DNA from: Streptomyces sp. NRRL S-340
Lineage (GTDB): Bacteria; Actinomycetota; Actinomycetes; Streptomycetales; Streptomycetaceae
Direction of reading: 5' to 3'
Assembly: GCF_000720185.1 (NCBI RefSeq)
Contig: NZ_JOIY01000053.1
Coordinates: 1 to 55,236, forward strand
Length of the DNA: 55,236 bases
Shown: piece after piece, positions 7,572 through 14,969 of the stretch
Numbering within the stretch: position 1 is the stretch's first letter
Layout of the letters: each line of letters starts with the position of its first letter
Position numbers and translations under genes: made by a program
The notes under the pieces: generated by a model
Told to the model about the DNA's origin: nothing
Databases searched by the model: none
Seen by the model: only the letters and a program-made list of their open reading frames with translations

Positions 7572-7868
7572 TCAGCCCAGCTCGAGCACGCGCGCGTGCA
7601 GCACCTGACGCTGCTGCAGCGCCGCCCGCACCGCGCGGTGCAGGCCGTCCTCCAGGTAGAGGTCGCCCTGCCACTTCACGACGTGCGCGAAGAGGTCGCC
7701 GTAGAAGGTCGAGTCCTCCGCCAGCAGGGTTTCCAGGTCGAGCTGCTGTTTGGTCGTCACGAGCTGATCGAGGCGGACCGGGCGCGGCGCGACGTCCGCC
7801 CACTGCCGGGTGCTCTCCCGGCCGTGGTCGGGGTACGGCCGGCCGTTTCCGATGCGCTTGAAGATCAC
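7572..7868 (-). CDS. VapB-family antitoxin-like protein (no toxin gene beside it)
   Basis: A 98-residue protein, MIFKRIGNGRPYPDHGRES at the N-terminus and a C-terminal segment WQGDLYLEDGLHRAVRAALQ. I recall that Streptomyces proteins of this sequence are annotated as type II VapB antitoxins, but no PIN-domain toxin gene is adjacent on either side, so a toxin-antitoxin role is doubtful. It is divergently transcribed from the HerA-like gene across a 115-bp gap. It may be a conserved housekeeping protein carrying a misleading name. Confidence 0.75.
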   Translation of the reverse strand: MIFKRIGNGRPYPDHGRESTRQWADVAPRPVRLDQLVTTKQQLDLETLLAEDSTFYGDLFAHVVKWQGDLYLEDGLHRAVRAALQQRQVLHARVLELG

Positions 7869-7983
7869 ACGGAAAGCCTACCGGCCCAGAGCTTCCGGGC
7901 GCAGCCTCGGCAGCGCAGTGCCACGCTGGAAATGCCGCGGCAAACCGGGCGAATCGGGAACAGGGGCTGAACAGGGGCTTGAG

Positions 7984-9624
7984 ATGAGCGACAGCGAGAC
8001 CGCGCCGGGGACAGCGGGGAACGACCCGGCGCTCCCGCCCGGCGCCCGGCAGATCGCCTCCGGCTACGCCTTCACCGGTCCCGTCCTCGAACTGGGAGCC
8101 CTCGTCCAGGACGGCCACTGTCTGCCCGGCGCGCGGATCCGCATCCCGCTGGCGATGCTCAACCGCCACGGACTGGTCGCCGGCGCCACGGGAACCGGCA
8201 AGACCAAGACGCTCCAACTCGTCGCCGAACAGCTCTCGGCACAGGGTGTGCCCGTCTTCCTCGCCGACATCAAGGGCGACCTGTCCGGGATCGCGGCGCC
8301 CGGCGTGGCGGACGACCGGATCAGGTCGCGGGCCGCCGAGGTGCGCCAGGAGTGGGCCCCGGTCTCTCTCCCCGCCGAGTTCTACGCGCTGGGCGGCATG
8401 GGACACGGTGTGCCGCTGCGCGCCACCGTCACCAGTTTCGGCCCGGTCCTGCTGTCCAAGGTCCTCGAACTCAACCGGACCCAGGAGCAGTCGCTCGGCC
8501 TGATCTTCCACTACGCCGACACCAAGGGCCTGGAGCTGATCGACCTCAAGGATCTCAGGGCGGTGGTCGCGTTCCTCGCCTCCGAGGAGGGGAAGCAGGA
8601 ACTGAGGGGCATCGGCGGCCTGTCGACCGCCACCGCCGGGGTGATCCTGCGGTCCCTGACCGCTTTCGAGGCGCAGGGCATGGCGGACTTCTTCGGCGAG
8701 CCCGAGTTCGACACGAGCGAGTTCCTGCGCACGGCGGGCGACGGCCGCGGGGTCGTCTCCGTCCTCGAACTGCCCGCGGTGCAGGACCGGCCGCGGCTCT
8801 TCTCGACCTTTCTGATGTGGCTGCTGGCCGACCTCTTCCACGACCTGCCCGAGGTCGGTGACGCGGACAGGCCCAAACTGGTGTTCTTCTTCGACGAGGC
8901 GCACCTGCTCTTCGACGACGCCTCGAAGGCGTTCCTGGAGGCGATCACGCAGACCGTGCGCCTCATCCGCTCCAAGGGCGTCGGGGTCTTCTTCGTGACC
9001 CAGACCCCGAAGGACGTGCCCGCCGACGTCCTCGGCCAGCTCGGCAACCGCGTCCAGCACGCCCTGCGCGCCTTCACCCCGGACGACCAGAAGGCCCTGA
9101 AGGCGACGGTGAGGACCTTCCCGGACTCGGCCTACGACCTGGAGGAGGTCCTGACCGGGCTCGGCATCGGCGAGGCGGTTGTGACGGTGCTCGGCGAGAG
9201 CGGTGCGCCGACCCCCGTCGCGGTCACCCGGCTGCGGGCGCCCGAGTCCCTGATGGGCCCGGTCGACGGCCCCGGTCTGGACCGCGCGGTGCGGGCGTCC
9301 CCTCTCTACGAACGTTATGCACAGGCTGTGGACCGCGAATCTGCGTACGAGAAACTGACGGCGGCTCAGGCGGCTCAGGCGGCTCAGGCGGCTCAGGCGG
9401 CTCAGGCCGCCGGGGCCGGGCGGCGCTCCGCTGCCGGGGCTCGGGCCGGGGAAGGGGACCGGGGACAGGCAGGGGGCCGGGGCCGGGGCCCCGCGGAGGA
9501 ACCGTCGGTCATCGAACAGGTGGTCAACAGCGGGGCGTTCAGGTCCCTGGCGCGTTCGGTGGGCACTCAGCTCGGCAGGGAGATCACCCGGTCCCTCTTC
9601 GGTACGGCCCGCCGGAGGCGGTGA
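7984..9624 (+). CDS. HerA-like ATPase (DUF853 family helicase HerA-like domain)
   Basis: A 546-residue FtsK/HerA-superfamily ATPase. Walker A is GATGTGKT at about residues 68-75, Walker B is KLVFFFDEAHLLF near 299-311, and a sensor-like FFVTQTPKDVPADVL follows. Relatives are hexameric DNA-pumping or DNA-processing ATPases; this subfamily has no assigned substrate. No NurA-type nuclease gene is adjacent. From residue 460 there is a low-complexity insert of five Ala-Ala-Gln units, encoded by a 9-bp tandem repeat, then a Gly/Arg-rich linker before a conserved C-terminal helix (SGAFRSLARSVGTQLGREI). The ATG at 7984 has GGGGCTTGAG upstream. Confidence 0.87.
   Translation: MSDSETAPGTAGNDPALPPGARQIASGYAFTGPVLELGALVQDGHCLPGARIRIPLAMLNRHGLVAGATGTGKTKTLQLVAEQLSAQGVPVFLADIKGDLSGIAAPGVADDRIRSRAAEVRQEWAPVSLPAEFYALGGMGHGVPLRATVTSFGPVLLSKVLELNRTQEQSLGLIFHYADTKGLELIDLKDLRAVVAFLASEEGKQELRGIGGLSTATAGVILRSLTAFEAQGMADFFGEPEFDTSEFLRTAGDGRGVVSVLELPAVQDRPRLFSTFLMWLLADLFHDLPEVGDADRPKLVFFFDEAHLLFDDASKAFLEAITQTVRLIRSKGVGVFFVTQTPKDVPADVLGQLGNRVQHALRAFTPDDQKALKATVRTFPDSAYDLEEVLTGLGIGEAVVTVLGESGAPTPVAVTRLRAPESLMGPVDGPGLDRAVRASPLYERYAQAVDRESAYEKLTAAQAAQAAQAAQAAQAAGAGRRSAAGARAGEGDRGQAGGRGRGPAEEPSVIEQVVNSGAFRSLARSVGTQLGREITRSLFGTARRRR
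9361..9405 (+). repeat. 9-bp tandem repeat (5 copies) inside the HerA-like gene
   Basis: GCGGCTCAG is repeated five times without error and encodes Ala-Ala-Gln units. The unit length is a multiple of three, so copy-number change would keep the frame. It lies in the linker after the ATPase domain. Confidence 0.95.
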
Positions 9625-9626
9625 GG

Positions 9627-9652
9627 CCGGGCGCCGACGCCTCGGCGCCCGG
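9627..9652. terminator. Bidirectional hairpin terminator
   Basis: CCGGGCGCCGA (9627-9637) pairs with TCGGCGCCCGG (9642-9652) around CGCC, between the convergent HerA-like gene and the 9674-9898 gene. Confidence 0.7.
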
Positions 9653-9673
9653 CCCGCGGGAGGTGCCGCGGGG

Positions 9674-9898
9674 TCAGTCGCCTTCCGGCTCGCCGCTGGC
9701 GGCGCGGGCCCGGCGGGAGGCGGCCTGCTCGGAGCAGGGCGGCTCCGAGCGGTGCGGCTCGGTGACGGGCTCCCGCGACGGCGACGGCGACGGGGAGAGC
9801 GGGGACGGGGGCGGGGACGGAGGCTCGGGCACAGGGGTACGGCGGGCGGCCTCCGCGCGCACGAGGGCGCGCAGGACCGCGTACGGGTCGCTGGGCAT
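9674..9898 (-). CDS. Small Pro/Ser-rich protein, unknown function
   Basis: A 74-residue protein. Residues 1-20 (MPSDPYAVLRALVRAEAARR) form an amphipathic helix that resembles a conserved N-terminus I recall from other Streptomyces proteins of unknown function. The rest is a proline/serine tract (SPSPSPSREPVTEPHRSE) with a lone Cys. The ribosome site is weak (AAGTGAAG). It lies 86 bp downstream of the membrane protein gene 9985-10602 on the same strand. Unknown function, moderately likely to be real. Confidence 0.5.
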   Translation of the reverse strand: MPSDPYAVLRALVRAEAARRTPVPEPPSPPPSPLSPSPSPSREPVTEPHRSEPPCSEQAASRRARAASGEPEGD

Positions 9899-9984
9899 GG
9901 CTGCGCTTCACTTTCTCGACGGTCGGGTCCGGTCGGGCTGACTGCCTGCGGAGGGCGGCCCGGTGGGGCGGCCCTCCGGCCGGC

Positions 9985-10602
9985 TCAGCAGCGCAGGACC
10001 ACGCAGCGCAGCGCGTTCAGGCGGTGGGGCGGGAGCGGCGGCGCGAGCCGGACGCGGCCGGAGCGGCAGCCGTCCGCCACCGCGGCCGAGACCGCCGCGG
10101 TGCCACCTGCCGTCGCGGTGAGCGGCGCGCGCCGCAGCGGCACGCCCGGGCGTCCGCCGCCGCGCACCGCCGACCGGGGTGCCGGGGCCGCACAGGGGAT
10201 CTCCTCCTCGGCCGCGCCCCCTCCCTGACCGCCCGCACCGTTCCAGCCCCCGCTGCCACCAGGGCCCGGCCCGGGGTTCCGGCCCCCGCCGTCCTCCGGG
10301 CCCCCGCTTCCGCTCACGCCCCCGACGGTTGCGGGCCCTGGGCCCGCGGCGGGTGCCGTCCCGGCGGCCGGGCCCGGGTAGCCCGCCGTGTGTCCGCCCG
10401 GCCCGCCCAGGGCGAGCAGCGGCACCAGCACCAGCAGCACTCCCGGCAGCAGCCCCAGCAGCAGCGCCGCCACCGGCGACAGCACGGACACCGGTCCCCG
10501 AGCCGGCAGCCGCGTGCGCGGCCGGACACCCCGCCGCGCCGCACGTCGCGCGGGGCGGCGTACGGCGCGGTCCCCGGGGTGCCGGGCCGGCACGGTGCTC
10601 AC
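9985..10602 (-). CDS. Membrane-anchored protein with Gly-rich exterior, unknown function
   Basis: A 205-residue protein: an Arg-rich cytoplasmic head of about 38 residues, one strongly hydrophobic helix at about 39-67 (LSPVAALLLGLLPGVLLVLV), then a Gly/Pro-rich linker (GGSGGWNGAGGQGGG) and a C-terminal part with four Cys residues, including the final one. The GTG start at 10602 follows GGGGAGA at a long spacing. I do not recognise it. It could be a secreted or anchored small Streptomyces protein; the Gly-rich composition makes prediction by eye weak. Confidence 0.55.
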   Translation of the reverse strand: MSTVPARHPGDRAVRRPARRAARRGVRPRTRLPARGPVSVLSPVAALLLGLLPGVLLVLVPLLALGGPGGHTAGYPGPAAGTAPAAGPGPATVGGVSGSGGPEDGGGRNPGPGPGGSGGWNGAGGQGGGAAEEEIPCAAPAPRSAVRGGGRPGVPLRRAPLTATAGGTAAVSAAVADGCRSGRVRLAPPLPPHRLNALRCVVLRC

Positions 10603-10699
10603 GACGGTTGTCTCCCCGGCGGAGGTACGCCCCCCATCGCACCGGCCGGTGGAACCGCCCGCACGGGGTAGACGGCGGTCGCCGTGTTGACGCCGTCGT

Positions 10700-11605
10700 T
10701 CACACGGTGCGCGGGATGTGCCGGGCGTGGCCGCGGATGCGGAAGGCGGTGACGATCTCCATCACGCCGACCACGACCAGCCACCAGCCGCCGAGCAGGG
10801 TGAGGACGGCGACCGACGCCAGCGGCGAGTCGATCAGGACGATCCCGGCGATGAAGGTGAGGACGCCGAGGAAGATCTGCCAGCCGCGGGCCGGTGCCGT
10901 CCGGTCGTGGAGCGCGGCGAGCGTCTGCGTGATCCCGCGGATCAGCCAGCCGATGCCGATCCAGAGGGCCAGCAGCAGGATCGACTGCATGGCGCCGCGG
11001 AAGCAGAACAGGCCCAGCAGGATGGACAGGGCACCGCTGGCGAAGGCCAGCACGCGCAGCGCCGTCGACTTGTGTGTGCCGAAGGCGGAGACCAGCTGGA
11101 GCACTCCGCTGACCACCAGGTAGACGCCGAAGAGGATCCCGGCGGCCAGCAGGGAGGCGCTCGGCCACAGCAGGACGAGGACGCCCAGGACGAGGGCGGC
11201 CACGCCGGTGGCGAGGACCGCCTGCCAGGCGGCTCGGGAGAGGTGGTGCAGGGGCCCCTCCAGCGGTGGCTCGTAGCGGGAGCCTTCGGGACCGGCATCT
11301 TCGGAACGGGGTCCTTCGGTCCGGAGGCCTTCGGGACGCGGGCCTTCGGACCGGGGACCGGAGTACGGCGGGGCCGTGGTCCGACCCGCCTGTCCTCCTG
11401 GATCCCCGGGTCCTCCGGGACTCCCGGGTCCTCCCGGGACACCGGGCCCGCCGGGGCCTTCCGGTCCTCCGGGGCCTTCTGGCCCTCCAGGACCCGGAGC
11501 TCCCGTCCCGGATGCCTGCCGGGGATCGCGCGGGTCACGTTTGGCGTGGACGTGACGGTCGTCGTAGCCCGGCCCGCCGGGGCCGCTGCTCGGTGGCTCG
11601 GTCAT
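10700..11605 (-). CDS. HdeD-family membrane protein (DUF308) with collagen-like N-terminus
   Basis: A 301-residue protein. The C-terminal 180 residues hold about six membrane helices of the HdeD/DUF308 type (WQAVLATGVAALVLGVLVLL, GILFGVYLVVSGVLQLVSAF, GWWLVVVGVMEIVTAFRIRG). HdeD in enteric bacteria is tied to acid resistance; its role here is unknown. Unusually, residues 37-70 are a Gly-X-Y tract (GPGGPEGPGGPEGPGG and on), followed by an acidic-basic repeat of the type RSEGPRPEGLRTEGP. The ATG at 11605 is chosen because it begins the conserved-looking MTEPPSSGPGGPGYDD; an upstream in-frame start at 11641 is possible. Confidence 0.85.
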   Translation of the reverse strand: MTEPPSSGPGGPGYDDRHVHAKRDPRDPRQASGTGAPGPGGPEGPGGPEGPGGPGVPGGPGSPGGPGDPGGQAGRTTAPPYSGPRSEGPRPEGLRTEGPRSEDAGPEGSRYEPPLEGPLHHLSRAAWQAVLATGVAALVLGVLVLLWPSASLLAAGILFGVYLVVSGVLQLVSAFGTHKSTALRVLAFASGALSILLGLFCFRGAMQSILLLALWIGIGWLIRGITQTLAALHDRTAPARGWQIFLGVLTFIAGIVLIDSPLASVAVLTLLGGWWLVVVGVMEIVTAFRIRGHARHIPRTV

Positions 11606-11681
11606 GGTCCATGCTTGGACCGCGCGCGGTCCGGCCGCCACCGCTGTAGGCCATCCGGCTGACGGGGAGCGGCCCGCCGCC

Positions 11682-12275
11682 TCACTTCCCGGCGGACTTC
11701 GCCGCCTTGGCGGCGGCCTTCATCTCCTGCTTGTGCGCCCGCACCTTGGCCAGTGACTCGGGGCCGGTGATGTCGGCCACGGACCGGAAGGCCTTCTCCT
11801 CGCCGTACGGCCCGGCGGCCTCCCGCCAGCCATCGGGCCGGACACCCAGCTGCTTGCCCAGCAGCGCGAGGAAGATCTGCGCCTTCTGCCTGCCGAAGCC
11901 GGGCAGTTCCTCCAGCCGGCGCAGCAGTTCCGGACCGCCCTCCACGTCCCGCCACAGGGCCTCGGGGTCGCCGTCGTAGTGCTCGACGAGGTAGTGGCAC
12001 AGCTGCTGGATGCGCTTGGCCATCGAGCCCGGGTAACGGTGCACGGCGGGTTTGTCCGACAGCAGCCGCGCGAAGGTCTCCGGGTCGAACGCCACGATCT
12101 CGTGCGCGTCCAGGTCGTCGGTCCCCATGCGGTGGGCGATCGTCGCCGGTCCCTTGAACGCCCACTCCATCGGGATCTGCTGGTCCAGCAGCATCCCGAC
12201 CAGCGCGGCGAGCGGACTGCGGCCCAGGAGCGCGTCGGCGTCGGGGTCCTGGGCGAGGTGCAGGGTGACGTTCAT
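11682..12275 (-). CDS. HhH-GPD family base-excision DNA repair protein
   Basis: A 197-residue protein with the helix-hairpin-helix motif ELPGFGRQKAQIFLALLGKQ near residues 120-140, preceded by a helical region with the sequence LVGMLLDQQIPMEWAF typical of the actinobacterial HhH-GPD group. It is shorter than AlkA or Nth and has no Fe-S cysteine loop. The C-terminus is Lys/Ala-rich. It probably acts on damaged bases, but the substrate is unknown. The ATG at 12275 begins MNVTLHLAQDPDADALL. Confidence 0.87.
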   Translation of the reverse strand: MNVTLHLAQDPDADALLGRSPLAALVGMLLDQQIPMEWAFKGPATIAHRMGTDDLDAHEIVAFDPETFARLLSDKPAVHRYPGSMAKRIQQLCHYLVEHYDGDPEALWRDVEGGPELLRRLEELPGFGRQKAQIFLALLGKQLGVRPDGWREAAGPYGEEKAFRSVADITGPESLAKVRAHKQEMKAAAKAAKSAGK

Positions 12276-12548
12276 GTCCCGATGATCGCCTGCCGGAGGA
12301 CGGGCCGCACGGTCTGCGGCGCAGGTGAGTCCCGGGGTGCTGTGAGTGATGCGCCGGGACGGAAACGGTCAGGAACCAGTCGTGTCGCGCGGCCGGACCG
12401 TACCCGTCGGGAACCAGTCGTAACGGGCGGCGCACGGAGACGAGCTTCATGTTGGGCCACCCGAGGACTTCTGTTCCTCTTCCGTAACCTCGCATATTCC
12501 ACGGCGTTATTCCGGTGTCGCGCCGCCGCGCCCAGGGAGAAAAAAATA

Positions 12549-12767
12549 ATGTGGAATGTAACCCTTTGGATGCTGGTCGTGTGTGCTTCCGCCTGCACCG
12601 CGGGGTCCATTCTCGTACCACCCTATCAATGCCGTATGTGGCGGGTCGACACAGAGGAATTGCGCCGCCGTCGGCACATGGTCGCCGTGCTTAAAAAAAA
12701 TACCCGCCCGCTCGAAGGTGACCCGGCCGCCGAGGAGCCTTCGCCCGACGCCCATCTCGTCGGCTGA
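12549..12767 (+). CDS. Small membrane protein in a less GC-rich patch, unknown function
   Basis: A 72-residue protein with an N-terminal hydrophobic helix (MWNVTLWMLVVCASACTAG) and a charged tail (EELRRRRHMVAVLKKN). A good ribosome site, AGGGAGA, lies 8 nt before the ATG. The codons and the upstream sequence (AAAAAATAAT just before the start) are clearly more AT-rich than the surroundings, which can mean recent acquisition or a regulatory patch. No family is recognised. A small hairpin, CGGATG/CATCCG (12769-12783), begins 2 bp after the stop. Confidence 0.6.
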   Translation: MWNVTLWMLVVCASACTAGSILVPPYQCRMWRVDTEELRRRRHMVAVLKKNTRPLEGDPAAEEPSPDAHLVG

Positions 12768-12865
12768 ACGGATGAAGCATCCGATCGCACAATATAGGCC
12801 TCATCGGGTAATTCCTTCACCCGTTTGCCGCGCATCCGGGGAAGTCGGGTGGCGTTAGGTGGGAT

Positions 12866-13156
12866 ATGACTAAGGCATCCAGGGAAGGGTACTTGGGTCT
12901 GCTCGTGGGCCGCGAGCGCGAGGACACGAGTGCCGGGCACGCGGTGGCGTCGGGACCCTACACCTACCTACCCGGGCCCGCGCACGCGAAGACCGGCGCC
13001 GACACCACCCTGACCAGGGGCGACTCACAGGCCGCACTGAAGGCGACCGAGTCGCTGCTACAGGATTTCCTGGACGCGATGAGTGCCCTGGAAGCCGACC
13101 TGGCCCGCCGGTGGGTCGGCTCGGACAGCCGTCCCGTCTTCGCGCGTCCCGAATAG
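12866..13156 (+). CDS. Conserved-looking 96-aa protein, unknown function
   Basis: A soluble protein of 96 residues: MTKASREGYLGLLVGRERED at the start, a middle SGPYTYLPGPAHAKTGADT, and a C-terminal amphipathic helix (AALKATESLLQDFLDAMSAL). No domain is recognised. The ATG at 12866 is preceded by TTAGGT (12855-12860), which may be a -10 box of a leaderless transcript, or by GGTGGG as a ribosome site. It lies only 12 bp before the next gene, so the two are probably co-transcribed. Confidence 0.65.
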   Translation: MTKASREGYLGLLVGREREDTSAGHAVASGPYTYLPGPAHAKTGADTTLTRGDSQAALKATESLLQDFLDAMSALEADLARRWVGSDSRPVFARPE

Positions 13157-13168
13157 CCGGGCCGCGGC

Positions 13169-14386
13169 ATGTATGACGAACGTATCGGCCGACGCCCGGA
13201 CTATTCCGCTGATTATCCGTATGTGGAACCGGAAGGTTTCGACGAACCCCGCCGCCGGACGGGAACCGGCCGCCACCGGGCCCCGACGCAGTTCTTCTCG
13301 GGCACCCTCGGCCCCCTGGTCCCCCCGGACTCCGCGTGGGACCCGGCCGAGGAACTGGCCTTCATGCTCCGGGACGCCATGGAACGGCAGCCGTCCCGCC
13401 CTCCCGTGGAGGGGGAATGGACGCAGGCCGGCGGCCGTCCCGCCGAACAGCAGACGGGCCACCCGGGCTCCACGTCCCATACCGGTTCCGCTGACCGTGC
13501 GGGCTCCGCGGATCACGCAGGCTTCACGGATCATGCGGGATCCGCGAATTATGCAGGCTTCACGGACTATGCGAATCCCGCTGATCATTTCAGTGCGGCG
13601 GACTACGCGGACCCAGGAAGAACCGGGAGAATCGGCGGAACCGATCGAACCGGACCGGATGAACGCGCCGAACGCACGGAAAGGGACGAAAGGGGCGAAA
13701 GGACCCGGAGAAGCGGAAGCGCCGCAGATCCCGAAAGCGCGGGTGCGGCGGAGAACGCGAGGAACACCGCTCCCGGCACGCCGAACACGCCCCTGGAGAA
13801 CCTCCAGGAGATCACGGCGGAACTCCCTCCCCTGCGGCGTGGCTCCCACGGTCACCGCAAGGTCCGTCCGCGCAGGCGGAGGAGCGGCGTGCGCACCGCG
13901 AGCCACGTCATCGGCGCACTGGCGGCGGTGACCGCCTCCACGGTGAGCTTCTTCGGCGGCATGGTCGCCTACGACCCCCTGCGCCTCGTGGCCGTCGCCC
14001 GGATGCAGGACGGCATCGCCTCGTGGTGGCCGCTGCTGGTGTACGGGCCCTGGCTGGTGGCGTCCCTGTCCGTCCTGCGCGCCGCGCTGCACCGGCGGCG
14101 GGCCGTCCACTCGTGGTGCGTGGTGCTGCTCTTCTCCTCGATCGCGATGCTCCTGTGCGTCATCCAGGCGCCCAAGACGCTCGTCGACATGGCGGCGGCG
14201 GCCCTGCCGGGACTGGCGTCCCTGGCCTGCTTCCAGCAGCTCGTGCGCCAGATCACCCTGACCCGGCCGCCGCGCCGCACCGCTCCGCGCCACCGCGTGC
14301 ACCGCACCTCCCGGCCGGACGCCGTGCGGGAGGAGCGGGCACCGTCCGCCCGCACCACCGCCTCCTCCGGCTCCTCCTCCCGCTGA
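13169..14386 (+). CDS. DUF2637-type membrane protein with repeat-bearing N-terminal region
   Basis: A 405-residue protein. Residues 1-230 are polar and low in complexity, including a 12-residue repeat (AGFTDHAGSANY, AGFTDYANPADH) at about residues 103-149 and a charged segment (DERAERTERDERGERTRR). From about residue 235 come a basic stretch and four membrane helices (VIGALAAVTASTVSFFGGMV, WWPLLVYGPWLVASLSVLRA, SWCVVLLFSSIAMLLCVIQA, then a weaker one), as in DUF2637 proteins, some of which are plasmid transfer/spread proteins. The Arg-rich C-terminus is cytoplasmic. The start follows the 96-aa gene by 12 bp. Membership of DUF2637 is from memory. Confidence 0.72.
   Translation: MYDERIGRRPDYSADYPYVEPEGFDEPRRRTGTGRHRAPTQFFSGTLGPLVPPDSAWDPAEELAFMLRDAMERQPSRPPVEGEWTQAGGRPAEQQTGHPGSTSHTGSADRAGSADHAGFTDHAGSANYAGFTDYANPADHFSAADYADPGRTGRIGGTDRTGPDERAERTERDERGERTRRSGSAADPESAGAAENARNTAPGTPNTPLENLQEITAELPPLRRGSHGHRKVRPRRRRSGVRTASHVIGALAAVTASTVSFFGGMVAYDPLRLVAVARMQDGIASWWPLLVYGPWLVASLSVLRAALHRRRAVHSWCVVLLFSSIAMLLCVIQAPKTLVDMAAAALPGLASLACFQQLVRQITLTRPPRRTAPRHRVHRTSRPDAVREERAPSARTTASSGSSSR
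13474..13614 (+). repeat. Imperfect 36-bp (12-aa) tandem repeat in the DUF2637-type gene
   Basis: The segment GCAGGCTTCACGGA recurs at 13517-13530 and 13553-13566, 36 bp apart, inside a degenerate array coding Ala-Gly-Phe-Thr-Asp-His-like units. It is more AT-rich than the rest of the gene. Confidence 0.8.
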
Positions 14387-14581
14387 GACCGGGGCCCGTG
14401 AGCCCGGGGCTCCCCGAACCCTGACCGGGAAGTCCCGGGCTCCGGTGCGTGTCCGGGCGCGGTACCCGCGCGTGACCGATCCCATGCTCAGGGAAGCGGC
14501 CCGGAAGACCGAGCGCCGTCCGGGGAGCCCCGGAAAACCCCGCTGTGGACCAAGACCAGGACAACGAGGTCCGAGGACAAC

Positions 14582-14617
14582 GTCGAAGGGCCCCACCTTG
14601 CGGTGGGGCCCTTCGAC
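14582..14617. terminator. Strong hairpin terminator
   Basis: A 16-bp perfect stem (14582-14597 with 14602-14617) with a TTGC loop, downstream of tRNA-Ser(GGA) on the minus strand and also after the DUF2637-type gene. Confidence 0.85.
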
Positions 14618-14639
14618 ATCGTGCCCGGTGAGGCACTGG

Positions 14640-14724
14640 CGGAGGATACGAGATTCGAACTCGTGAGGGGTTGCCCCCAACACGCTTTCCAAGCGTGCGC
14701 CCTAGGCCTCTAGGCGAATCCTCC
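14640..14724 (-). tRNA. tRNA-Ser (anticodon GGA)
   Basis: An 85-nt class II tRNA: acceptor GGAGGAT/ATCCTCC, discriminator G, long variable arm, T-loop GTTCGAATC, anticodon loop TTGGAAA giving GGA. It reads UCC/UCU serine codons. Confidence 0.96.
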
Positions 14725-14800
14725 GCCGGAAACATTACATGACGCGGAGCCGTGCTCGCGAACTCGTTCCCGGCCCCCTGGATCGGGTAGGCTTTCGGCA

Positions 14801-14886
14801 GCCCCTCACGCGGCGCTATCTGACTGAACTCCCCCAGGGCCGGAAGGCAGCAAGGGTAGGTCGGCTCTGGCGGGTGCGTGGGGGGC
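14801..14886 (+). ncRNA. ffs: Signal recognition particle RNA (small bacterial 4.5S type)
   Basis: The conserved SRP hairpin tip is present: GGCCGGAAGGCAGCAAGGGT at 14838-14857. The ends pair as GCCCCTCACGC (14801-14811) with GCGTGGGGGGC (14876-14886). It acts with the Ffh protein in co-translational targeting of membrane proteins. A -10-like TAGGCT at 14788-14793 would place the start near 14800. SRP RNA lying just before dnaX is the arrangement I recall from other Streptomyces. End points are good to within a few bases. Confidence 0.93.
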
Positions 14887-14969
14887 GCTTGCGTTGATGG
14901 GGGGCGGCGGCCGCGGGCCGCGCTCGCGGGCCGGGCCGGTTGTCGGTGGGCGCCTATAACCTCGTATGC

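Noticed and set aside
9361..9405. CRISPR-like array
   Set aside because: A 9-bp direct tandem with no spacers inside a coding frame; not a CRISPR.
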